DNA of 64,000 bases from Fistulifera solaris (Eukaryota; Bacillariophyta; Bacillariophyceae; Naviculales; Stauroneidaceae), in contig AP026132.1 of assembly GCA_030295235.1 (NCBI GenBank), forward strand, positions 929,501-993,500, in the 5' to 3' direction. The notes beneath the pieces are model-generated. The model did not search any database. It worked only from the letters and a program-made list of their open reading frames with translations, and had not been told where the DNA came from. Every line of letters starts with the position of its first letter. Within the stretch, counting starts at the first letter, position 1. This document shows positions 53,215 through 62,181 of the stretch, in pieces. The translations under genes were made by a program, and so were the position numbers.

Positions 53215-54530
53215 CAATATCACCAACAGAATCACAGAACTTCTGTAGGATCCATAATATTGTGTTCCAACGTTTGGTGAACGTCCACAAAATTTAAGTC
53301 AGATGAAAACACCCTGGTCCAGAATTTCTGGACCATCCACAGAATTTCTGGACCATCCACAGAATTTCTGTATGACGAGATCGCAAATTCCAGAATTTCT
53401 GGAATTTACATGAGAACGCTATTTGATATAAAATACCGTGTCGAGACTTTGTGGAAGCTTCACAGAACTTCGTTAGGATCCATAAGATTGAGGTCCAACG
53501 TTTCTTGAACGGCCAAAGGATTTCTGTATGACGAGATCGCAAATTCCAGAATTTCTGGAATATACATAGGAACGCTATTCGATGGAAAATACCGCGTCGA
53601 GACTTTGTGGAAGCTTCACAGAACTTCTGTAGGATCCATAATATTGAGTTCCAACGCTTGTTGAACGTCCACAAAATTTCAGTGAGATGAAAACACCCTG
53701 GTCCAGAATTTCTGGACCATCCACAGAATTTCTGTAAGACGAGATCGCAAATTCCAGAATTTCTGGAATTTACATGAGAACGCTATTCGATGAAAAATAC
53801 CGTGTCAAGACTTTGTGGAAGCTTCTCAGAACTTCTGTAGGATCCATAATATTGAGTTCCAACGTTTGTTGAACGTCCACAAAATTTCAGTCAGATGAAA
53901 ACACCCTGGTCCAGAATTTTTGGACCTTCCGCAGAATTTCTGTATGATGAGATCGCAAATTCCAGAATTTCTGGAATTTACATGAGAACGCTATTCGATG
54001 GAAAATACCGCGTCGAGCCTTTGTGGAAGCTTCACAGAACTTCGTTAGGATTCATAATATTGAGGACCAACGTTTCTTGAATGGCCAAAGGATTTCTGTA
54101 TGATGGGATCGCAAATTCCAGATTTTCTGGAATTCACATAGGAACGCTATTCGATGGAAAATACCGCGTCGAGACTTTGTGAAAGCTTCACAGAACGTCG
54201 TTAGGATCCATAATATTGAGTTCCAACGTTTGTTGAACGTCCACAAAATTTCAGTGAGATGAAAACACCCTGGTCCAGAATTTCTGGACCAACCACAGAA
54301 TTTCTGTAAGACGAGATCGCAAATTCCAGAATTTCTGGAATTTACATGAGAACGCTATTCGAAGAAAAATATCTTGTCCAGACTTTGTATTTGTGAACGC
54401 TTCTCAGAACTTCGTTAGGATTCATAATATTGAGTTCCAACGTTTGTTGAACGTCCACAAGATTTCTGTGAGATGAAAACACACGGTCCAGAATTTTTGG
54501 ACCTTCCACAGAATTTCTGTATGAATCTGC
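53215..54530 (+). repeat. Palindrome-rich satellite, seven copies, mixed 157/208-bp units
   Basis: The landmark CACAGAAC (or CTCAGAAC) recurs at 53233, 53461, 53618, 53826, 54033, 54189 and 54404, giving steps of 228, 157, 208, 207, 156 and 215 bp. Short units lack a block (AAAACACCCTGGTCCAG...) present in long ones. Each unit carries inverted repeats centred on AGAATTTCT: TTCCAGAATTTCTGGAA (for example 53387-53403 and 53544-53560) and, in long units, GGTCCAGAATTTCTGGACC (53316-53334, 53700-53718, 54272-54290). Open frames on the minus strand through the array simply follow the repeat period and are not genes. Confidence 0.9.
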
Positions 54531-54858
54531 TTGAAGTATTGTAGAATTTACTGTAGTCTAGACAAGACGACCCTACCTGGTATCACTCGCTAGTTTCTTT
54601 AATTCCCGACCCTTACCGGTACTAGGACGATTAAATATAAAATACAAAAATCACTTGAGCCTTCCGTTGTGGCATTGCCACGCCAGCATCGCTACTCCCT
54701 CGTTTTTTTTCATCGGAAGCACTTGCACAGCAACGACAATCGGATCGTGCATCAAATTGGCAATCAAATACATCATACCCAACGATTCGGTGAAAAGAAC
54801 ATAGAATATACTCATCAGGGTCATAATAGAGACGATTTAACGCTGAAAGAGTCTTGCC
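54531..54858. other. Spacer between satellite and STIMATE-like gene
   Basis: This 328-nt stretch is the promoter side of the next gene. It includes AT-rich sequence at about 54630-54660 and a short open frame without a domain. No element was recognised. Confidence 0.45.
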
Positions 54859-55754
54859 ATGGCATACGAAAATGAAGAAGTTCGTGTGTGTAAAGTGTAC
54901 GACAGGGACGATGTGTTTACGTTGCTAGTACAGATTGTTCTTGCTCTGTTTGCTCTCGGGTCACTCTATTTCAAGCGGCTACAGGAGGATCCTCGTCGAA
55001 CGTTTCAAACATGGTTTCTCGATGTTTCCAAAACAAGGAATTGGGGCTTGTTACGCGCACGTCTTGAACATGGTAAGACTATATTCATTGATTTTTCGTT
55101 CCGAGGTCTTTGCTTCAGTTGCTCACGTGTTTTATTCAACAATAGATGATCGCGGCGGTAATCTCGCAAAATATAAGAGGCGAATCCGTTTTAGAGGATC
55201 AGTGCGCTTGGTATGGAATGTCTTACATAATTGATACGTCGCTGGGTTTGATTATTGCCATTATGTTTCTGCAAATGCTCGACAAGATTGCGAACGATCG
55301 TCAATGGAGAGCTTTGATGCAGTCTGGTGTTTACAGTGGGGCTGATGCCTTTCCTCATTGGGCAGCTCAGGTTGGTGCTTGGATGGTAATCCTTACCGTC
55401 ACAAAATTCATGATATACATTTTTATGTGGGTCTTCTCGAGCCCGCTAGCTTATATCGGAGGACTCTTGTTTGCGCCCATACAGGGCAATATTCGATTTG
55501 AGCTCGTGTTTGTAATGATTCTTTTCCCTGGCGTCTTGAATGTAATTTACTTCTGGATTGCGGATGGCTTTTTGAAAGCCAAGAAAGAGCATGCGGCCGC
55601 TCACGAGACAGATGGGTTGGAAGATAAACGCGTGGCTTTAGTAGAGGGGGAGACTCAACAAGAAATGGTGACACCATATGCTGCAGCACCATGGAGCTCT
55701 CTGGCGACAAATGCTGACAAAAATGATCACGGAACGGCCACTGCGTCAGTCTAA
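54859..55754 (+). CDS. STIMATE/TMEM110-family membrane protein
   Basis: Exons 54859-55072 and 55146-55754 flank a 73-nt intron (GTAAGA...CAATAG). The protein (about 273 residues) matches the family order: a first span (LLVQIVLALFALGSLYF), the stretch KRLQEDPRRTFQTWFLDVSK, then QGIGACYAHVLNM, then EDQCAWYGMSYIIDTSLGL, the family signature, and further spans (GAWMVILTVTKFMIYIFMWV, FELVFVMILFPGVLNVIYFW). Animal STIMATE sits in the ER and supports store-operated calcium entry at ER-plasma membrane contacts; a similar role here is inference. Near A4 at 55030-55033 one base appears extra: with three A the frame reads DVSKQGIGACYAHVLNM straight to the splice site. Confidence 0.82.
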
Positions 55755-56270
55755 CGAATCTTTTGTATCACTGTTTATAATACGATAACAAACATCGACA
55801 AGTCATGTTTTTTCTCTTTTGAACCTCTGCTTTGACAACAATTTATAGCTCACGTAAATACTATGGCGACAACGATAACATCGCTTGTCTACGAAACAAA
55901 TCCCGGTTCGATTTGACGTCGGTGACATACTTATCGCTAACTCCATCGTGTATGAGCAATGAGAAAGCCGAAACAACAAAGCCATCCCATTCTAATCTCG
56001 ACAAAATAGTGACCCTATTGACCGATGTAAAGCAAGGGACACGTTACTTGCAGCCTCAAAAGGTATTCAACGTTCTACCCCGACAGCACTTCAGTGAAAA
56101 ATCAAAACAAGCAGACTGCCCTTATATCTTCGTTTAATTGGACAAAATATAGGCTGCATTTTAATTGTACGCGACGATCATGAACGTCGTGATTTTCTTG
56201 CAAATTACGTAATACTGTGCTAACCCGAATCGACTATAGCTGGAATTGTCTTGTCTACTTACTTTAGCGC

Positions 56271-56285
56271 GACTGCATTTCAATC
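56271..56285 (-). repeat. E1 palindrome, minus orientation
   Basis: GACTGCATTTCAATC, with a reversed CTATAGC box at about 56234, fits E1 read on the minus strand. It does not point to a gene start. Confidence 0.5.
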
Positions 56286-56485
56286 ATGAATCAAAAGTGT
56301 ACCTAAACTAGTCTAAATTATTTTTCGTTCTTCGTTCATGCGACCAGCTAGCTGAGTTATGTATGTTGTCAAAGCGAAGCATTAACTTTGATCAGCATTT
56401 GCATTAACACTCATTGACCAATGATTTATGATGAATGATGAAAACGAAGCAGCTTGAATAGACCACAACACGCTAGACGTCAAGT

Positions 56486-56900
56486 GACTGAATTACTGAA
56501 TTTTAGTCGCGATCGCGTACAATAAACACTTTACCACTATAGTGAAAATGGCAGTCGACGATACTGTTGCTTTTCGACGCAAATAGTTGCGTTTCGAATG
56601 AAGATGGTAGTTTGATTATGCACTGGTAATACCATGGCATTTAGTTATAGACTTCGCGCTTTTCTTTGACGACCTTTTGGTGCTCTCATTGCTTCGGTGG
56701 CATTTCAAGTGACTGAATTTTAGTCGCAACCAACACTTTACCATCATAGTAAAAATGGCAGTCGACGATACTGATGCTTTTCGACGCAAATAGTTGCGTT
56801 TCGAATGAAGATGATACGTAGTAGTTAGATTATACTTCGCGCTTTTGTTTGGACCTTTTTGGCTTTTTGGTGCTCTCAATGCTTCGGTGGCGTTCCAAGG
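56486..56900 (+). repeat. Direct duplication containing two E1 copies
   Basis: Segment A (56486 to about 56700) and segment B (56711 to about 56900) share the order: GACTGAATT...TTTTAGTCGC, AACACTTTACCA, CATAGT or CTATAGT plus GAAAATGGCAGTCGACGATA, CTTTTCGACGCAAATAGTTG, CGTTTCGAATGAAGATG, TACTTCGCGCTTTT and TTGGTGCTCTCA. Unit length is about 225 bp. Both point to the gene at 57139. Confidence 0.8.
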
Positions 56901-57138
56901 TGAGGCCCTAGCACTAAGTGTACAGTACTGCTTTGCAGACTAAATCATACAGTCGCTAAGTACATATTGAAAACTGTCCGTTGAGCAATGCCGTTGCGGT
57001 TTTACAATGCGCTGAACCTGCACTTGAACAAGATGCGCGACAAGCAAAACACATGTGAGATGTGAGCACAACGAATGCATTGATCAACTTCGACCGTTTT
57101 TCGACCAGCATCGAAGCCTACGTAATATTTTTGTTACC

Positions 57139-57816
57139 ATGAAACCAGCCAACAATATGCTTTCACGATATACAGCCTACATGGCGAATCGATTTTGCGG
57201 CGGGTCGTCGCGTAAATTGATTGCTGGCTGGTGGTAAGGACATGATGCTCCCCAATCGACCCGATCTTAAGGCCCATCGTACAATATTTCTCATTCATTT
57301 TTTATTGTTCTTATCTTATTCAGGTACTCTATCTTAGCGTTGACAGCAGCATTGTCGATTTCTTCACTCACAATCCAAGGGAGACGCCCTTTTGCGGAAT
57401 GCTTCGCCTCCGTGTGGAGTGCCTTACTCCTTTGCGTTCTCAGTGTCGGCGGAACAATGATTATGCGTAAATTCCACAATTCCTTGGCGGTCGGTTTCTT
57501 TTTGGGGGGTGTTGTTGCCAGTAGTCAGCTATTTTTCATGCTTTTCTTGTTTTTCATGGGTTATGGGAAAGATCTAAGAAATCACGGAATGTCCTCGAAA
57601 GCGGAGACAATGATGTCCTTATTTTCCTTGGTACAATCGATACTGCTGGGATCGTTTGCGGCAATCCTAGCGGCTCATCGTTCCGAAATTTTAGACAAGC
57701 CGGGAAATGCTGTCATGGAAATGATGGATGAAATGCACGGCATCGGTAGCAACCAAACTACCGACACAGCGGGTGTCGACGGGGCCTCGTACGAAGCGCC
57801 TTCGGTGAGAGCATGA
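57139..57816 (+). CDS. Small multi-span membrane protein, function unknown
   Basis: Exons 57139-57233 and 57324-57816 flank a 90-nt intron (GTAAGG...ATTCAG); the join reads LIAGW-WYSILALTAALS and yields about 195 residues. The ATG at 57139 (MKPANNMLSRYTAYM) is preferred; another in frame at 57055 would add 28 residues. Four hydrophobic segments are visible: WYSILALTAALSIS, SALLLCVLSVGGTMIM, AVGFFLGGVVASSQLFFMLF and LVQSILLGSFAAILAA. Gly-rich spans with GFFLGGV recall TMEM14-type proteins, but I cannot assign it. The tail after residue 170 is short and acidic. Confidence 0.65.
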
Positions 57817-58013
57817 GTTCCGTTTTTCTTTCTTGTTCGCGTAAATGACGTATTGTGAGTGTATTTTTTACTAGTTATATTCATTTTCATTCTACCGCTT
57901 TATACTCCGGACGACGCAAGAGTGTCTTCTTTGACAAACAATATGATAGAATACTTTATACTTTGTACCTAACAAGCACAAAAAGGAAAGATTGGTGGTA
58001 CATTCTGAAATTC
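57817..58013. other. Convergent 3' spacer
   Basis: This 197-nt spacer separates the small membrane protein gene from the CCCH-Smr gene. It is AT-rich with no recognised element. Confidence 0.5.
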
Positions 58014-59775
58014 CTATCGTTTTACAAGCAGGGCGCCACCCTGTCCATTCTTATCTTTCCCACGAGATACGCGATACCCTTGCTCCACCAGCCATTGTAA
58101 TACTGCCGATTCCAATGCACCGCCGCCCTTTTGATGCGTCCGGTTACCGACATGGTGACCCGTACCGGTCACAATCCAAACTTGTTCCGCCATCTCGAGG
58201 CGCTGGGGTAAAACTGTCTCGAGTACTGTAGCAAAAGTCTTGAGCGATTGAAAGTGCAAGTCAATGACACTTTCGTCATGATAGGTTGCGGCCATGACGT
58301 GATTGTATCGTTGTAATGGATCTTCAATGTAAAAAGCCGCGGCGTCTCTGTTCTCGTGGGGATTCCACAAGTCTTGTGGAATCCGGACCGTTGGAACAGC
58401 GGTTGGCGAACTCGATGTAGAAGCAAAGTTCCTTGCGCCGCTGGGGGCTGCAAAGGAAGACGAGCTACTGTAGCCTCTGTAAGCGATGCTGGCAAAAGAA
58501 CCGGGTGGGGATGAAATTGCATACGATTCTTGGAATTGAGTTGGTGCCGCCCAAGATGAAACAGTGCCGCGGTATGCTTGTGCATCGGACTGATAATATG
58601 AACCGTCATCATAAGCGGTAACCACTTCCGGTCGATGTTTATCATGGAATCCGTGGAGAAAGCGACATGTTTCTCCCTTTCCACAACGACCCCGAATCCA
58701 GAAAATGCATGTATGACTGGCAATATTGTGTGAGAACTGACAATCGCTACGGTAGCAACCGGATTGTAAAAGATGGCGACAAATGGGAGGAGCCGTCATG
58801 GCAGCATTGATGACGTATTGCGCGGTGCCAATATCGGCCTGCGCCAGAACGGCGGCTTCGTACGCTGCTTCGTGTGACAAGTCGACATTCATGGAGAGCA
58901 ACATACTTGCAGTAATTTCGTATTGTTCGGGTTCAATAAAGGGATCCGGAACAGACACATTTGTATTTTCTGATGCCAAAGCAGCAGTTTCATCGATGCT
59001 GGATTGTCGCGATCGGGAAGGACGAAAAAGAGCAGCGGCGAGATCCAATGCAGGGTGACTTTTCCTGGTACCGCCTCGACTTGACTTTTTCGAATCTAAG
59101 GCAGGAAAATCGTCTTCATCATGATCAACTGGGCTAGTTGTAACCTCTTCCTGCACACAGGACAAAATGCTTTTGCCTTCTATTCCATCTTCGTCCAGCA
59201 AATGAGGCGGCAACAGACTATCTGCTCGATTCGGTGATATCAAATTAGTTGGTCGCTTTCTTCCTGATTGTGTCGTCTTTACGGCAGATAAGGAAGGAAA
59301 TTCTTCCCTCGTCGTCGGGAGAGATTACAATGCTATCCAAGTGAAACGATGGCTGTGGTTGCGCTGGCACGGAAGTCAAGACGTTGTGATATAGTCCTCC
59401 CAACGATGAGTGTTGTATCTCCGGAACGGGAACCTGATTTTTCAGCACGGATATCGAAATTTCCTCCAATGCATCCTTCACTTCATTTTCCGAGGCAAAC
59501 CCACAATATTCCTGAAGTAATTCTATCAGACCTTCACCGTCGGCGAATTGAGATAAGTCTCCCGAACACTCACGAAGAACTGACGCAACATACGGTCCTA
59601 AGCTGTCATCAGGAAGGGCCTGTCCTCGTTCCAAAGCATGTTTCTCTAGTACCTGCTGCGCATATGCATCGATCAAATCCGGACTCGCGTCCACCATGGT
59701 GGGTTCATCTTTCGAGAAAACGGCGTTCCCATCAAGAGACCAGGCAGAAGACGAAGCTGCCCTAGCGGTCTTCAT
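58014..59775 (-). CDS. Tandem CCCH zinc finger protein with C-terminal Smr domain
   Basis: From the ATG at 59775 (MKTARAASSSAW) the protein has about 587 residues. Domain order: helical N-terminal domain; a short acidic EEEFPSLSA; a CUE-like helical patch (LSMNVDLSHEAAYEAAVLAQ); two CCCH fingers (CRHLLQSGCYRSDCQFSH and CIFWIRGRCGKGETCRFLH); a Ser/Tyr-rich linker; and an Smr domain (VIDLHFQSLKTF, IVTGTGHHV). Smr domains can nick RNA or DNA, and plant proteins with the same mix are linked to poly(A)-binding protein. The frame changes by one base at CCC 59306-59308 (plus strand); with one base fewer it reads DDEEEFPSLSAVKTTQSGRK. Role: RNA-binding, possibly RNA-cleaving. Confidence 0.8.
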
Positions 59776-60583
59776 TCTCTCAGTGATCACTTGAACACTC
59801 CAAAGCCTAAGCCAAGAACTCAAATAGCTCCTCAAACATTACAAAAAGGAGGAGATTCTCGCACCCGCAGTCGTGCTTCGAACGGAATTTATTTACTGCA
59901 GTTCTACTTTTCGGCTGCTGGTTCCTTGAGGCGGTTACTTTCCGGAATGATTACTCTATTTCAGACGATGATAATCTAAACTTGATTTGTAAGTTTTGTG
60001 AAAAGTCTTGTTCATAATAGGGACGTAATAATCGACGCAAATGAAAGCGCGGGCAAGGTTGAAGTACACGCATCACGCGTTCATTTGTTTTTCAACACAA
60101 CACTCTTTGAGTGGGAAAAGATACACAAGCAGCGTGTCTTAGAGTGACTGAAGCATGCCGTGATAGATACAACAAAACAAGGTTTTTCTACTCGATAACA
60201 AAACTATAGAATATAAAGTACTAATTCAATCTTGCCTAATGAATTCGCGTTTGGCGTCAAGCACTCATGACTCATGACTGAATAATCCAGTCAAGAAAAA
60301 AGTAATCTACATTTTGATCTATACTGATCTACTTCTGATTAATAACAATTCGTGTTACTGGCACAGCGGCTACGTATTTTTTCGCACAACATTGCGAGGT
60401 GCGACCTAGAAAAAATACGGCTACGCCGCGACGATCGAGAGCGCAGGAGAGTGCGAGGTGGGAGGGTGAAAAATGCCACCATGATGCGGGCTGACCGTTT
60501 ATCTTATTGTCCATCTATTTTCATGTGACCTCCATCCGGCCTTATCAATAGGAAGCGCTTTGATTCACCTGTATAGAATAAAG
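59776..60583. other. 808-nt divergent promoter region
   Basis: It lies between the CCCH-Smr gene (minus) and the single-TM gene (plus). It carries one E1-like element (60276-60335), which points to the plus-strand gene. GC-rich sequence at 60360-60470 contains paired CTACG/CGTAG-like motifs. No gene is seen. Confidence 0.5.
60276..60335 (+). repeat. E1 dispersed element, diverged
   Basis: GACTGAATAATCCAGTC (60276-60292, 5-bp arms) is preceded by CTCATGACTCATGACTG and followed by ACATTTTGATCTATACTGAT. About 250 nt upstream of the next start codon. Confidence 0.5.
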
Positions 60584-62174
60584 ATGATGAACGACAAGTT
60601 GAACAAACTTAAATCAGCTTTAAAAGAGCGAGATCCTCGCTACCTTGCCCTTTGTCAGCTAGGCATTTTCGTTCTCTGGCTCAACGTGCTCGTTTTCCTC
60701 AAATGGGATTCCAATATTGGAGTTCCGGATGACATTGTAATAACACCATGGTATGAGTTGCAAGATTATTCGGACAAGTACGATCAACTGGGGCGACTCA
60801 ATACGGAACACGAAAAAGCACTCGTCAAACTGCAATCGCTTCAGAATCGTTTCCATGCCGTGTCCAAAAATATTGACAAAATCCTAGACGAATACGAGGA
60901 CAACTCCCTGTGGAATCAGCAAAAGCTGCTGTTTATACAAGCGACGGACGCATCCTTTCATACACCATCGAAACTCCGTCAGCTTCTTGAAAAGGAGAAT
61001 CTCGAAGATGCGTATCCACTCGAAAATTCTCTTCGCCCCGCATTCCGCGAAGCGGCAGCCGATTTGCAGCAGAATATGGAGCGAGGTATGGGGAACATCG
61101 ATTGGAAAGGATTGCAATCGGAGTTTAGGTCGTTTGCGATTCCTGTGCGGCCTCTGGTGGAAGTGCTACCCAGGAGCTGCGACACAGCGGAAGATGGAGA
61201 AACAGATGACACCAGCCCGACCGAAGACGACATGAATGAAAAGATTCAGATCATTCGAGATTTGGCTGCGAGGCGCTGGCAAGTGCTTCAAAGTCGTGGT
61301 CGTACTGCTTGGCAGCTGCCATTTTCCTTTGAAAAGACGATAGAACGTCAGATGGCGAAACGAGAACTGATGCTGACCGAACTTGAAGCGAGTCGCTTAG
61401 AAATAGCAAAGAACGAAGCGCACTGAAGAGCGATACAAACATGGAGGAAGGAAACATGGAGCAATGCATAAAGTCGCAGGACGTGCTTCCTTGGCTAGAA
61501 GACGGTCTTCAAGCTTTTTTTCGAGGTCGAGACCCTAGGCAAGCGGTCTTACGCAAAGTGATTGAAGCACATCCAAGCGTTGATGCATCTGAGGCTCTGA
61601 TTGAATTACCATCCTCTTCCGACATCTCCAGACAAGAACGAGCAGCACCGAAAAACTTAAGGCAGCTCTTGGATAGCCCGTTAATTATGGAGTCGGGCAG
61701 AAGTATCAATATGATCGTCGACTCTATGGGAGGATATAGCGATTGGTTTGACCAGTATATTGACGGGCTGGGGGTCGACGATGTCGGCAAAGTTGTCATA
61801 AACGCGCTGATGCAAAGAGCAGGTAGAATAAATCTACCTCCCATACCTGAGTTTATCAACAAGTATCGTAAGCAATCCACTTTTCGCTAATAATAATTTC
61901 AACAAAGCCTGTTATGCCCACTGTATCGAGGTGTCCTCGTGTTTCGAGCGTGAGGGAAAAAATGTTCTCGGGATGCTAACTGTTCGTAGTCTCTGACGAC
62001 CTTGGAAGCCCCAAGACTATTTTCAGCGGTAGATCGCAGGAATTACATTTGTTAATCAATTTGATAGCAAGAAAGCAAACCGTCGATTGGCGCCGCATTC
62101 TCAGCATTCCCTTAGCATCTAAGGTTTCGTATATTTATGCAAAACCATACACTATTTTAGACAAACGTACGTGA
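60584..62174 (+). CDS. Single-TM protein with coiled-coil ectodomain, function unknown
   Basis: From the ATG at 60584 (MMNDKLNKLKSALKERDPRY) there is a short basic tail, one membrane span (LALCQLGIFVLWLNVLVFL), then a long helical region (LGRLNTEHEKALVKLQSLQN) and an acidic linker. At 61408-61410 the frame moves by one base; with one more A it reads EIAKERSALKSDTNMEEGN and continues through a second domain (DVLPWLEDGLQAFFRGRDPR, SMGGYSDWFDQYIDGLGVDD). A 122-nt intron (61868-61989, GTAAGC...TTCGTAG, branch-like GCTAAC 15 nt before the end) leads to the last exon: NKY-LSDDLGSPKTIFSGRSQ, ending at 62174. About 490 residues. No family recognised. Confidence 0.7.
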
Positions 62175-62181
62175 TGAGAAA

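Larger units (their letters stand above)
55755..57138. other. 1.4-kb intergenic region with E1 elements
   Basis: It holds one E1 palindrome in minus orientation (56271-56285) and two E1 copies in plus orientation (56486-56600 and 56711-56815), which are a local duplication with the intervening sequence (CGCGCTTTT, GGTGCTCTCA) also repeated. An open frame at 55832-56137 has no domain and is probably 3' flank of the previous gene. Confidence 0.55.

Noticed and set aside
53215-54530. Minus-strand open frames through the satellite as genes
   Set aside because: The predicted peptides repeat with the DNA period and have no start context, domain or codon signal; they are a by-product of the repeat.
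53215-54530. Heat-shock elements
   Set aside because: AGAATTTCT has one base between GAA and TTC, whereas heat-shock sites need two, so the match is only superficial.
55832-56137. 101-codon gene after the STIMATE-like gene
   Set aside because: Low-complexity product with no domain, lying where a 3' flank is expected.
16595-60335. E1 as a classic MITE
   Set aside because: I see no consistent terminal inverted repeats or target-site duplications around the copies, and their orientation follows genes. It remains possible for diverged copies.
61441-61890. Separate small gene after the single-TM gene
   Set aside because: It starts next to the stop of the upstream frame, joins by one base at an A run, and shares the downstream intron, so it is part of the same gene.
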